Assembly (NCBI GenBank): GCA_029880545.1
Contig: JAOUOD010000001.1
Coordinates: 248,001 to 312,000, forward strand
DNA: 64,000 nucleotides
Direction of reading: 5' to 3'
Source: Gammaproteobacteria bacterium
Lineage (GTDB): Bacteria > Pseudomonadota > Gammaproteobacteria > Acidiferrobacterales > SZUA-150
Positions 1 to 7,869 of this stretch are shown one piece after another (position 1 is the first letter of the stretch; each line of letters starts with the position of its first letter). The notes under the pieces are model-generated. The model had not been told where the DNA came from. It searched no databases and saw nothing but the letters and a program-made list of their open reading frames with translations. A program made the translations under genes and the position numbers.

Positions 1-44
1 GCCTCTTGTAGGCAACCTTATATTATTTATTACAGGATATTATT

Positions 45-254
45 ATGTCTAATACAGTAAACGGCACCGTTAAGTGGTTCAATGACGCCAAAGGCTTCGG
101 ATTTATCGAGCAACAAGCGGGTCCCGATGTGTTTGCACACTTTAGTGCGATCGCCAGTACCGGGTTCAAAACCCTGGCGGAGGGCCAGCAAGTTCAGTTC
201 ACCGTCACTAACGGTGCCAAGGGTCCCCAGGCCGAGAATATTGTCTCCATCTGA
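45..254 (+). CDS. Cold-shock protein (CspA family)
   Basis: This 69-aa protein is a single cold-shock domain, the full length usual for bacterial Csp proteins. RNP1 (KGFGFIE, about residues 16-22) and RNP2 (VFAHFS, about 29-34) are both visible, as is the family start TGTVKWFN. Such proteins bind single-stranded RNA and DNA in the cytoplasm and melt RNA structure; whether this copy is cold-induced cannot be told. An AGGA stands eight bases before the ATG. Only 44 bases of the upstream region are in the window, so a cold-shock leader cannot be assessed. A strong terminator follows at 308-335, so it is probably monocistronic. Confidence 0.97.
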   Translation: MSNTVNGTVKWFNDAKGFGFIEQQAGPDVFAHFSAIASTGFKTLAEGQQVQFTVTNGAKGPQAENIVSI

Positions 255-562
255 TTATTGTTTAGCGCTATGCTATTGTAGCGACTAACACGATTCGTAA
301 TTAAACAGGGCAAGCCATTACCGGCTTGCCCTTTTGTCTTAAAAGATATTCCCGGGCAATCAATACAGAACGCCGTTATAAAAACCGCCTATCAATATAA
401 CTGATTGGCTATTACCTGATAAAGGGAGTAGGGTATCAATCAGTTCATCGCCACATCCTCTTCATTTTCATTAAACACGACTTTCTAAAGGATGGAGTTC
501 CGTTAAATGCGGCACACTTTGTGTCGCACAGCATACGGCAGGCGATTTGGCAGGAGAATCCC
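255..562. other. Intergenic region after the cold-shock gene
   Basis: Apart from the terminator at 308-335 I see no gene. The later part is relatively AT-rich and probably holds the promoter of the 110-aa gene; no clear -35/-10 pair could be chosen. Confidence 0.5.
308..335 (+). terminator. Rho-independent terminator of the cold-shock gene
   Basis: A nine-base stem (GGGCAAGCC at 308-316 with GGCTTGCCC at 323-331) and a six-base loop are followed by TTTT. It lies about 55 bases after the stop codon. Confidence 0.9.
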
Positions 563-895
563 ATGCTTATTCGAAACAATATCCCGGCACCATCCATTCC
601 GACTCCGATTTATACCGAGTACAACTTCTTAAAAGCGGCATCCCAGGAATGCATGCCGCGCGACCAGGGCCAAAGTCGGCGCATACATGAACCGACATTT
701 CGCAAGCCACTTTATGACCCCATGACTGGCGATGCCATTAACGTGGCCAGTGATCAACCGCAGATTGTCGACGGTAACCTGACGCTCTATTTCACATCAG
801 ACAACACGCGAAAGGCTTACATGGATATGCCGTTTAACCACCCCAATCCCAGATTGCCGTTCCCGGCCAGCCATGATGATGATCGTGGCGGATAA
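563..895 (+). CDS. Hypothetical protein, 110 aa
   Basis: I do not recognise this protein. It is polar and rich in proline, aspartate and asparagine, with no signal peptide or membrane segment, and ends in an acidic-basic tail (HDDDRGG). A GTG at 521 would add 14 residues, but the ATG at 563 follows an AGGAGA six bases upstream and is the better start. It lies 93 bases upstream of the DsrC/TusE-like gene on the same strand with no terminator between, so the two may be cotranscribed. Homologs would be needed to prove it is expressed. Confidence 0.6.
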   Translation: MLIRNNIPAPSIPTPIYTEYNFLKAASQECMPRDQGQSRRIHEPTFRKPLYDPMTGDAINVASDQPQIVDGNLTLYFTSDNTRKAYMDMPFNHPNPRLPFPASHDDDRGG

Positions 896-988
896 ACGCG
901 GCATGCATACAGTAACAGAGATGGCGATTGAGACAGTTGACCATCTGCGTCAACCCGGATCGGCTGCACGTATTAACAGGAATACACA

Positions 989-1360
989 ATGAAACAATAT
1001 TTAATCAATGCATATTCAATCGAGTCAACCAGCAAGTTATCCGATAATCGACAAGTCGAACTGAAAAAGCAAAAGTGGAACCGCGCGAAATCTCAGTTAA
1101 TGGCAGATAGCGAAGACATCACGCTAAGTGATGAACACTGGAAAGTATTGAGCTGTCTGCGCAAACGATATCGGTATGACGGTTTGCCACGGCATGCCCG
1201 CTACCTTGCTAAATCGCTCATTCGGGAATTCGCCACCCAGGGCGGAAACAAATACCTGCGTAAATTGTTTCCGGGCGGTCCAGTTACACAAGGCAGTCGT
1301 TTTGCAAACGTTTCAGTGCCACCTGATGCCGCGGATGTATCACATGGATCTTGCTACTGA
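989..1360 (+). CDS. DsrC/TusE-family sulfur-relay-like protein
   Basis: The central part (LSDEHWKVLSCLRKRY, then LPRHARYLAKSL, then YLRKLFPGGP) follows the DsrC/TusE pattern. DsrC carries sulfur as a persulfide or trisulfide on C-terminal cysteines in dissimilatory sulfur metabolism; TusE does so in tRNA thiolation. Here the penultimate residue is Cys122, the position of the DsrC catalytic cysteine, but the second cysteine about ten residues upstream is missing (QGSRFA where DsrC has QACKIA). The arm between GP and the last Cys is about eight residues longer than in DsrC. It is more likely a DsrC-like paralog than true DsrC. No dsr or tus genes are nearby; a terminator follows at 1432. Confidence 0.85.
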   Translation: MKQYLINAYSIESTSKLSDNRQVELKKQKWNRAKSQLMADSEDITLSDEHWKVLSCLRKRYRYDGLPRHARYLAKSLIREFATQGGNKYLRKLFPGGPVTQGSRFANVSVPPDAADVSHGSCY

Positions 1361-1431
1361 ACGAATAGTGATCTTCTTCACCATTTCGGACACGGTTTTG
1401 CTTGATCCCCTTTGCCAGCATAGAAAATTAT

Positions 1432-1481
1432 AAGGGCTCGAATTGATTAATGTAAAATCACTTCGAGCCCTTTTCTCTTTT
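1432..1481 (+). terminator. Terminator after the DsrC-like gene
   Basis: An 11-base stem (1432-1442 with 1462-1472) is followed by a T-rich run to 1481. It closes the plus-strand transcript before the convergent lipoprotein gene. Confidence 0.88.
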
Positions 1482-1533
1482 TACTATCTTACTGGATTGT
1501 CACGCCGTCCCCTGGTTTTAACGCCTGTTGGTC

Positions 1534-2113
1534 TTACATATCTTTGTTGGTCCATTTGGCATAGTAATTCATATACTTGTTCATAATGCTTGGCATGTGG
1601 CCTTGTGCCCACCGATCCGTGGCGGGGGTGGTATCAACCCATTGTGAGGCACGAAGGTAGCTCCTGGTAATAAAAGAGTCGAGCTTGGCTGGCGGAATCG
1701 CTTCCATGGATAAGCGTTGGCGCAAAACGCCGGCCCGCATATAAACATAAACATAATAAGTTTTGTTCGCAACAACGTTGGCAGACATGAAATCTGCAGC
1801 CTCACCAACAATCATAAACAAGTGTTTACCTGGGTCTACCTCGTAGTCAAACTTTTTCTGTCCGGCCAGGATCGCAATAATTGACGGCTGATTGTCTTCG
1901 ATCTTAAAAATGCTGCCCTGGATTGTTGTACCGTGAGGGCGCACGAATATAATCTTTGCCTTGCCCGGCGATGGTTTGGATAATGCCGGACTGTCCGGAA
2001 CCAGGCGCATGTGTTTGACTTTTGCAGGGCCTATGCAGCCAGAAACAGCCAGGGTTATAACTATAGCTAAAGTGGTCAGGTAATGTATTTTAAATAATTT
2101 CGTAGTCCATCAT
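1534..2113 (-). CDS. DUF2846-like lipoprotein; start region apparently frameshifted
   Basis: From the first in-frame ATG (2010) the frame gives 158 aa with the DUF2846-like features AKIIFVRP, DPGKHLF and KTYYVYV. The same frame stays open upstream to 2109 and encodes a perfect lipoprotein signal: a basic start, a hydrophobic stretch, then LAVSGC with the lipidated Cys at 2035-2037. No ATG, GTG or TTG exists in that frame. Two ATG codons (2113-2108, reverse strand) sit just upstream but one base out of frame: reverse-strand ATG G ACT ACG AAA would read M-T-T-K-L-F without the extra G. Probably an outer-membrane-anchored lipoprotein of unknown function, with either a real start mutation or a sequence error. 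The reported end includes the putative original ATG pair. Confidence 0.7.
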
Positions 2114-2223
2114 TATAGTTATATAATAATTATAGTCCTGAAGTAACAGGTCTTGAAATTATAGATAAGGATTGCGTTTTGTTAAATAAAATGGGTCAGC
2201 ACCCTTTTCCGAAGGTGCGATGC

Positions 2224-2253
2224 ACTAAAAGCCTCCTCCTAAATGAAGGAGGC
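2224..2253 (-). terminator. Minus-strand terminator of the CNNM/CBS gene
   Basis: GCCTCCT at 2231-2237 pairs with AGGAGGC at 2247-2253. On the minus strand the hairpin is followed by TTTTAG. It lies 37 bases past the stop codon at 2291. Confidence 0.8.
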
Positions 2254-2290
2254 TCATTCCAGCGTCTCGCGCCAGAAAAAGGCTTGTGGT

Positions 2291-3337
2291 TCAATCAGAC
2301 AGAGTTTTGTCATCGCTGCGAAGACGTTCTCGGTATTTCTTTTTGGCCAGCTGTTGCATGTCTTCGATCGTATCACTTTCATCAAGAATTTCCCGGCCGA
2401 GCAGGGTTTCGATGGCGTCTTCCAGTGTAACGATGCCAGCGGTCTGGCCGAACTCATCCTCGACCAGGAACAAGTGACCGCGGTGCTTGATGAACAAGTC
2501 TAGTAACTGCTGCACGGGAAGTTTTTCCGATACCCGGTATATCGGGATTGTATATGCACTGATTTGCGCTGACCCTTCGCCGTTGCGCTCGGCCTTGAAC
2601 AGATCATGCTTGATAACCTTGCCGACGATGTTGTCGGGAGTATCCTGATACACGGGTATACGGGTAAATTCGGATGTCCTTGGATCGTTCAGGGCGGCAG
2701 TCACGCTTGTGGACTGGTCAAACATGTGAACCACGGTGCGCGGCGTCAGAATCTGCTCTGTTCGAATTTCCCGCAACCGCAGGACGTTTGACAAGTAAGT
2801 GTTCTCCTGCTCATAGAGACTGCCCACCTTATGGCCTAGTGACGCGAGCGCAATGATTTCCTCCCGTGTGATTTCGTTATCCTTGTGTTTTCTGAACAGC
2901 CTGGTCAGGCGGGTGGAGAGCCAGACCAGGGGATACACAAGCTTCACCAGCCAACTTATTATATATGCCACCGGAACAGCCAGTCTTTGCCAGTACACGG
3001 CACCCAGCGTTTTGGGAATAATCTCGGAAAAATACAAAATGGCCAAGGTAAGAAGTATGGCAATCAAGGTTTCCCACTTCTCACCGTATATCACCACTGC
3101 CTGCGAGCCGACGCCAACGGCGCCCATCGTATGGGCAAAGGTATTCAGGATTAAAATTGCAGATAGCGATTTATCCAGATGATCTTTTGCGGATGTGAGC
3201 AGCTTGCCGGCCCGCTGACCGTTTGTAAGCATTTTTTCCACGTAGCCGGGCGTGATCGACAATAGCACTGCTTCAAGAATTGAGCAGAGAAACGAAACCC
3301 CGATGGCGATAGCGAGGTAAATCAATAGGAGTGTCAC
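2291..3337 (-). CDS. CNNM/DUF21-CBS membrane protein (CorC/HlyC-related)
   Basis: The 348-aa protein starts with a DUF21/CNNM membrane domain (about residues 1-160, three to four hydrophobic segments, including SEIIPKTLG), followed by two CBS domains (about 195-320, ending GQTAGIVTLEDAIETLLG). CNNM/CorC relatives are linked to Mg2+/Co2+ export or cation homeostasis in the inner membrane, with CBS domains sensing nucleotides. The C-terminal CorC_HlyC domain of longer members is absent; a short basic tail follows instead. The start is GTG with no strong SD, so the exact N terminus is uncertain. It seems monocistronic. Confidence 0.9.
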   Translation of the reverse strand: MTLLLIYLAIAIGVSFLCSILEAVLLSITPGYVEKMLTNGQRAGKLLTSAKDHLDKSLSAILILNTFAHTMGAVGVGSQAVVIYGEKWETLIAILLTLAILYFSEIIPKTLGAVYWQRLAVPVAYIISWLVKLVYPLVWLSTRLTRLFRKHKDNEITREEIIALASLGHKVGSLYEQENTYLSNVLRLREIRTEQILTPRTVVHMFDQSTSVTAALNDPRTSEFTRIPVYQDTPDNIVGKVIKHDLFKAERNGEGSAQISAYTIPIYRVSEKLPVQQLLDLFIKHRGHLFLVEDEFGQTAGIVTLEDAIETLLGREILDESDTIEDMQQLAKKKYRERLRSDDKTLSD

Positions 3338-3913
3338 GATAAAAATCAGCCTGGATCAAAACGAGATTTGAATTTAGCAAGGATGAGGAAAAAAGGGTAC
3401 TGATACCGCACCGCACTGGAGTCATAACAGGCCCGGAAATTGCCATGCCTTGTATGTGAAAACGGGTCAGCCTGAAGACAGCCAATTCTGTGGATGTTCA
3501 TGGTCGAGACAGAATTCACCCCGGGCATGACCACGACCCGACAAGGCAAGTGCACAGCGGAAATCGTCCGTCGGCTGATTTGGTTCTCGGGAAACCGGGA
3601 ACAGATCGCATTCGTGGCCTTTGCGAGGTTCAATCAAGGACGTCCTGGGCCGCGCCCGTTTCGTGATTCTACCTAATGTTAAGTAAATACAATGGTTTGA
3701 TGCTTGTCTTGTTGCGTAACTGCAGCCTCTGGTGAATGACTTGGCGCGTGGAGGCAAGGCATAACCTGGGTTTGTTTTTTCAGAATAGTCCGGCAGGAAA
3801 CCCAGGATCGCCTGCGGCCCGGCTCAAATTTATGACTATCTTCGAGTCAAGTGGATTCGCCATAGTAGTCAGCACCCGTTACTGGATTCTCGCGCCAGGA
3901 TTTTGTGCGGCGG
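3338..3913. other. 576-bp stretch without a convincing gene
   Basis: Several short open frames exist on both strands (3346-3633 and 3467-3757 minus, 3494-3676 plus). None has an SD, a hydrophobic signal or a family motif I know, and they overlap each other. No inverted repeats or terminator stand out. It may be a decayed gene or plain spacer with the CNNM promoter. Confidence 0.5.
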
Positions 3914-4486
3914 TTATTGCGAAAGATAGTCGCGTATACCGGAGTCCTGTAATGCATGAATCAATGCTTTGGTGATCGCACTTTCCGCCGTTGCTTCAAC
4001 AGCCTTTGGTGATATCGCATAGCCTGAGTTGGACTTGCCGGAAAATATGCGTGTCTTGCCATCACCAGTCTGGACCGAGATATCGACAACCTGGCTCGTG
4101 CCGAATTTGGGAATAATCATCTCCGCTCTTATGACCTTAAGCGTAAGGACTTTTTTGTTGCTGTTTGTCGAAACGCGAAAACCCATTCGACTTAGTTCGC
4201 TGGAAAGAACAGACTGCGCGATTTCGGTCCACTTGCGAAAATCACCGTAGTATTGCCAGTCGGTATTGAAACGGGGCTTTTGATCATAAACCAGTGTTTT
4301 TGTGCCGGCCGTGTAACCGTTTACCAGCTTGACTGTGCTGCTGGCCCCGGTATCAACTGGATGAACATGACCGGGTTTGATCGGGTACTCCCGGGGAACT
4401 ATATCGAACGTCCTGTGGCCCGCACACCCGGCGGACACGATGAGAATCAAGGCTGCAATAATAATCATTCTGACTTCGTGTTTCAT
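3914..4486 (-). CDS. Predicted lipoprotein of unknown function
   Basis: From the ATG at 4486 the 190-aa protein begins with a lipoprotein signal (MKHEVR, hydrophobic stretch, then IVSAGC), so it should be lipidated in the envelope. The C-terminal half (TEIAQSVLSSELSRMGF ... TLKVIRAEM ... EATAESAITKALIHAL) resembles YajG-like lipoproteins in layout, but I am not sure of the family. ATG codons at 4498 and 4522 would add 4 or 12 residues; none has a strong SD, and the start at 4486 gives the most typical signal peptide. It is divergent from the membrane protein at 4705. Confidence 0.75.
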   Translation of the reverse strand: MKHEVRMIIIAALILIVSAGCAGHRTFDIVPREYPIKPGHVHPVDTGASSTVKLVNGYTAGTKTLVYDQKPRFNTDWQYYGDFRKWTEIAQSVLSSELSRMGFRVSTNSNKKVLTLKVIRAEMIIPKFGTSQVVDISVQTGDGKTRIFSGKSNSGYAISPKAVEATAESAITKALIHALQDSGIRDYLSQ

Positions 4487-4602
4487 GATTGTACCCATGA
4501 CTGTTTTTGTTTGCGCGATCATATACGGCGTTTAAGAAAAATCCAATAACGAACTGTTGAATCAATCCTGGTATGCGTAAAACCATGACTATCCACGAAT
4601 TG

Positions 4603-4619
4603 AAGGGTGCAGCACCCTT
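4603..4619. repeat. 17-bp near-perfect palindrome
   Basis: AAGGGTGC (4603-4610) and GCACCCTT (4612-4619) are perfect inverted arms around one base. A direct repeat ATGGATGCT follows at 4622-4630 and 4642-4650. The arms are too close for a good terminator. The site lies in the divergent intergenic region between two envelope genes, so it may be an operator. Confidence 0.5.
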
Positions 4620-4704
4620 TAATGGATGCTTATCCTCATTTATGGATGCTATAGTTGTCCAAGGAGCCTGGTCCGACAACAAGCCTGTTTGGACCCGTTA
4701 TACA

Positions 4705-5232
4705 ATGAACATAAACCGGCTAAAATATTTCGCATTCCAGATCCTGCCGCCCTTGCTGCTTTTGTTGATCGTGAACTCCTATGGGCCTACGTTTTCATTT
4801 TTGATGGGCATTGCCCTGCTGGCTTCAGCCATCAGTATTTTGAGTCTCATTATCATGCTGTTCAGGCTGAAAGAAAAAAAGCCATACATGCTACGCCCGG
4901 CATTGACGATTTTGATTACCGCAGTTCTTCTTCCGATTCTGACCGGTGCCATGAATGAGGCCAGGGAGCAGGCATTGTTGCTCGCCGGGAAAATACAGGA
5001 TGAATGCAAGATAAATCAAAAGTGCCCTGCCAACCTGTCGAAATGGGAACGGGACAGTGCGGATCGCCCGTATCGGCACATGGTGGGAAACAGGATTGTG
5101 TTTCCGGTCTACTATACGACCGACGAAAATCGCAAGACATTCACGCTGGTTATGATAAAAGTGTCCGGTATCGGAATCGCGCTCAAAGGCGGCGTTGAAG
5201 TGCAACTGAAAGAAGAGTATTTCGTCGATTGA
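4705..5232 (+). CDS. Hypothetical inner-membrane protein, 175 aa
   Basis: I do not recognise the family. Two hydrophobic segments (about residues 7-50 in total) are followed by a short basic loop, a third hydrophobic segment (about 68-90), then a soluble domain that contains DECKINQKCP and ends KEEYFVD. An earlier ATG at 4573 would add 44 residues across the palindrome at 4603 and has no better SD; the ATG at 4705 puts a membrane segment directly at the N terminus. The two Cys residues in the soluble part could form a disulfide if it is periplasmic. Confidence 0.6.
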   Translation: MNINRLKYFAFQILPPLLLLLIVNSYGPTFSFLMGIALLASAISILSLIIMLFRLKEKKPYMLRPALTILITAVLLPILTGAMNEAREQALLLAGKIQDECKINQKCPANLSKWERDSADRPYRHMVGNRIVFPVYYTTDENRKTFTLVMIKVSGIGIALKGGVEVQLKEEYFVD

Positions 5233-5242
5233 ACGACCTGCA

Positions 5243-5296
5243 GCAACATGGGCTTGGTGAAGAGCTTCCTCTTGTATTCGAACCTGTTGCTTTTTT
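5243..5296 (+). terminator. Possible terminator after the membrane protein
   Basis: GCAACA (5243-5248) pairs with TGTTGC (5285-5290), directly followed by six Ts. The stem encloses a smaller AAGAG/CTCTT hairpin. The long interior makes this uncertain. Confidence 0.4.
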
Positions 5297-5352
5297 AACG
5301 GGTTTCATGACAATGGGCGTTAAACAAAATTTCGTGGGAGATACAGACTGAA

Positions 5353-6426
5353 ATGGCCAGGCTTTTTTCTATTTTACTGACCCTGACGATTGTTGCAGGT
5401 TACCTGCCCGGAAGTTTCGGCCAGGCCCATGCCGGCGAACTGGGTAGCGGGACCTTGGTGGTGTTGAACAAATCGGGCCATACTGCCGAACTGATCGATC
5501 TTGGGACCGGAAAGAAGAGGGCCGTGCTGCCGACAGGCAACTACCCGCACGAAGTTGCCGTGTCGCCGGACGGAAAGCTTGCCGTCATTACCTGTTATGG
5601 TGACCGCGACAATCCCGGTAGCAGTCTTACGCTAATCAACATTCCCCAAAAGACGGTAATCAAGACCATTGAGTTGACGGATTACTCGCGACCCCATGGC
5701 ATTCAGTGGCTTGCGGACGGGCGCAGTGTCGTGGTGACCGCCGAGTCCCGGAAGGCGCTGTTGCGGGTCAGTATTCCGGAAGGCCGTATCCTCGCGGCGA
5801 TGGATACTGGCCAGGAGATATCCCATATGGTCGCGGTTTCGCCGGACGGTAGCCATGCTTATGTCAGCAGCATTGGCTCCGGTTCCGTGACCGTGTTTGC
5901 TTTATCGTCGGGAAAGCGGGTCAAGGTGCTTGCCACTGGCAAGGGCGCGGAAGGTATCGCGGTCACGCCCGATGGCCGCGAGTTGTGGGTAAGCAATCGT
6001 GGCGAGGATTCCATCTCTGTTATTGACACCGGTACGCTGGATATCAAGCACACCATAGCCAGTCCGACCTTTCCAATACGCCTGGCGATATCCGCAAATG
6101 GCCACTACGCGCTTGCCAGCAATGCGCGTTCGGGTGATGTGGCGGTATTTAATGCCAGGACGCACACGGAACTGGCGCGTATCGACCTGGGGCTGGAAGC
6201 CTCGACCACCGAAGGCAGGTTGTTTGGTAACCGCTTTGGCAAGAGCCCGGTGCCGATTGGTGTGCTGGTTCACCCCGATGGAGGCCGGGCTTTTGTCGCC
6301 AACGCCAACGCGGACCTGGTCTCGGTTATCGATATGAAGAAACTGAAGGTGATCCGGCATATTGCTGTTGGCAAGGAGCCGGATGGGCTGGGCTATTCCC
6401 CGCGGGTTATCGATCAGAATGGCTGA
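5353..6426 (+). CDS. Secreted YVTN/YncE-type seven-bladed beta-propeller
   Basis: The 357-aa protein has a signal peptide (about residues 1-27, ending AHAG) and about seven propeller blades marked by repeats such as PHEVAVSPDGKLAVIT, SHMVAVSPDG, AEGIAVTPDGRELWVSN and PIGVLVHPDGGRAFVAN. This is the YncE/YVTN propeller family found in the periplasm, usually a binding or scaffold fold with no assigned reaction. The ATG has only a weak GGGAGA about ten bases upstream. It stands alone and faces the GGDEF gene convergently. A second propeller of the same family is at 36888. Confidence 0.9.
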   Translation: MARLFSILLTLTIVAGYLPGSFGQAHAGELGSGTLVVLNKSGHTAELIDLGTGKKRAVLPTGNYPHEVAVSPDGKLAVITCYGDRDNPGSSLTLINIPQKTVIKTIELTDYSRPHGIQWLADGRSVVVTAESRKALLRVSIPEGRILAAMDTGQEISHMVAVSPDGSHAYVSSIGSGSVTVFALSSGKRVKVLATGKGAEGIAVTPDGRELWVSNRGEDSISVIDTGTLDIKHTIASPTFPIRLAISANGHYALASNARSGDVAVFNARTHTELARIDLGLEASTTEGRLFGNRFGKSPVPIGVLVHPDGGRAFVANANADLVSVIDMKKLKVIRHIAVGKEPDGLGYSPRVIDQNG

Positions 6427-6604
6427 GGTCGTCTTGCCCGGTTAGTGCTGCGCTGAGCCAGCTGTAACCCCCGGTGTTCAGACCCGTTTGTCTTGTTAGG
6501 AAAGAAATGGTGAACTGCCGAACATGTCCCGGACAACAGAACAGCAGGGGCGGAATTGACCGGGCTGTTGGCAAACGCCAGCTCGGCCTGACCGGAAGAC
6601 CCAA

Positions 6605-7684
6605 TCAGGCAACCCGACGTATGCCATCGGCGCGCGTGGATCGATTTCGCCCGTTGAGCTTACTGTTCATTAGCGCCATCTCGGCACCCTGCTGGATAAC
6701 TTCAAAGGTGTTGCCGTTTTCCGGGTAGCTGGCAACGCCAATGCTAACGTGAATACGCAAGGTCATACCGTGAAGCTTAAGTGCATTCCTCGCGGTATTC
6801 AGCCTGACGCGTTCGGCGGTGACCATTGCCTTGGTACTGTCGGTTTCCGGAAGAATAACAGCGAATCGATTCCCGCCGATTCGGGCGATGGTGTCGGTTT
6901 GCCGGAAAACATGAATAATATGTTTTGCGCAGTACTTTATTGCCAGGTTGCCAATATCGTGCCCAAGCTTGTCGTTAATGTCAGCCATGTTATCAATATC
7001 GATCATGAGCATCGAGAACGGGTGCTTGTACCGGATACAGCGCAGTGATTCGATTTCGGCGCTGCGTGCAAAAGAATCGTGAGTCCGCAACCCGGTTAGC
7101 GGGTCCCTGTCGGACACGTGCTGGATCTCGGCAATTGCTTGCCGAAGAGATTTGCGCATGCCCTTGAGTACGTAGGCAGTCAGCCATAATGGCGTGAGCT
7201 GTATGACTACCGTGTTCAGTATGCCGACAGCCAGCTGTTCATTCATGTTGACCCAGTACGACATCATCAGAAACAGCATTGAAATGGCGCCAACCATCAG
7301 CGTCATGTAGCGTGTTCCGAGGGCAAACCCGGAAACCACGACCGGTAGCAGGTACAGGATCACGAGTGGGCTCTCGAACTTGCCGGTGGACCAGACTACC
7401 CAGGTAATGAACGCGATCATGGCGACAGTCTGCGCCGCAAAGCGATCCTCGGACTCGAGTTTTTGAAGCGACAGCTGATGAAACACAACGCTATAGGAAA
7501 AATAGACCAGGCAGCCAGTGGTGAGATCGACGACTTGTTGAGCTTCCTGTGCAGGAATAACCATGTACAGAATAGTCAAAACCAGCAGCAGAATCTCGAA
7601 ATTGAACTGCGTTCCGCGAATATTGCTGGTACTGGAAATACGGATCGGCCCGTAATAGCTGGATTCGTTGATCGATGATTTCAT
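6605..7684 (-). CDS. Membrane GGDEF protein with degenerate active site (GGNRF)
   Basis: The 359-aa protein has about six membrane segments (roughly residues 25-175) and a C-terminal GGDEF domain (about 190-350). Fold motifs such as DRDPLTGL and IDIDNMADINDKLGHDIG are present, but the signature is GGNRF at 270-274 instead of GG(D/E)EF. The metal-binding acid and following Glu are Asn and Arg, so it is probably not a cyclase. The inhibitory-site motif RxxD (RQTD, 261-264) is kept, which fits a c-di-GMP-binding receptor. An upstream ATG at 7792 would add 36 residues of unlikely sequence; the ATG at 7684 is preferred although neither has a clear SD. Confidence 0.88.
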   Translation of the reverse strand: MKSSINESSYYGPIRISSTSNIRGTQFNFEILLLVLTILYMVIPAQEAQQVVDLTTGCLVYFSYSVVFHQLSLQKLESEDRFAAQTVAMIAFITWVVWSTGKFESPLVILYLLPVVVSGFALGTRYMTLMVGAISMLFLMMSYWVNMNEQLAVGILNTVVIQLTPLWLTAYVLKGMRKSLRQAIAEIQHVSDRDPLTGLRTHDSFARSAEIESLRCIRYKHPFSMLMIDIDNMADINDKLGHDIGNLAIKYCAKHIIHVFRQTDTIARIGGNRFAVILPETDSTKAMVTAERVRLNTARNALKLHGMTLRIHVSIGVASYPENGNTFEVIQQGAEMALMNSKLNGRNRSTRADGIRRVA

Positions 7685-7869
7685 AAATTCGGTATAAAAA
7701 AGTCGCCTGACGACATTTAAGGGTAACAACGTATGGCCACTAATTATTGTAGGCAATATATACCCGGAATCATAATGGCGTTGACAAAACATTACATTTG
7801 TATCGGCAGCGGAATCCTGGCTGGCGCCAGCGACTTATCCAAAGCCATTGGTCGAATCTTTACCGGATC

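Noticed and set aside
2121-2133. Possible Fur box upstream of the frameshifted lipoprotein
   Set aside because: Only the AT-rich core ATAATAATTAT matches; the flanking bases do not, so it is more likely promoter AT richness.
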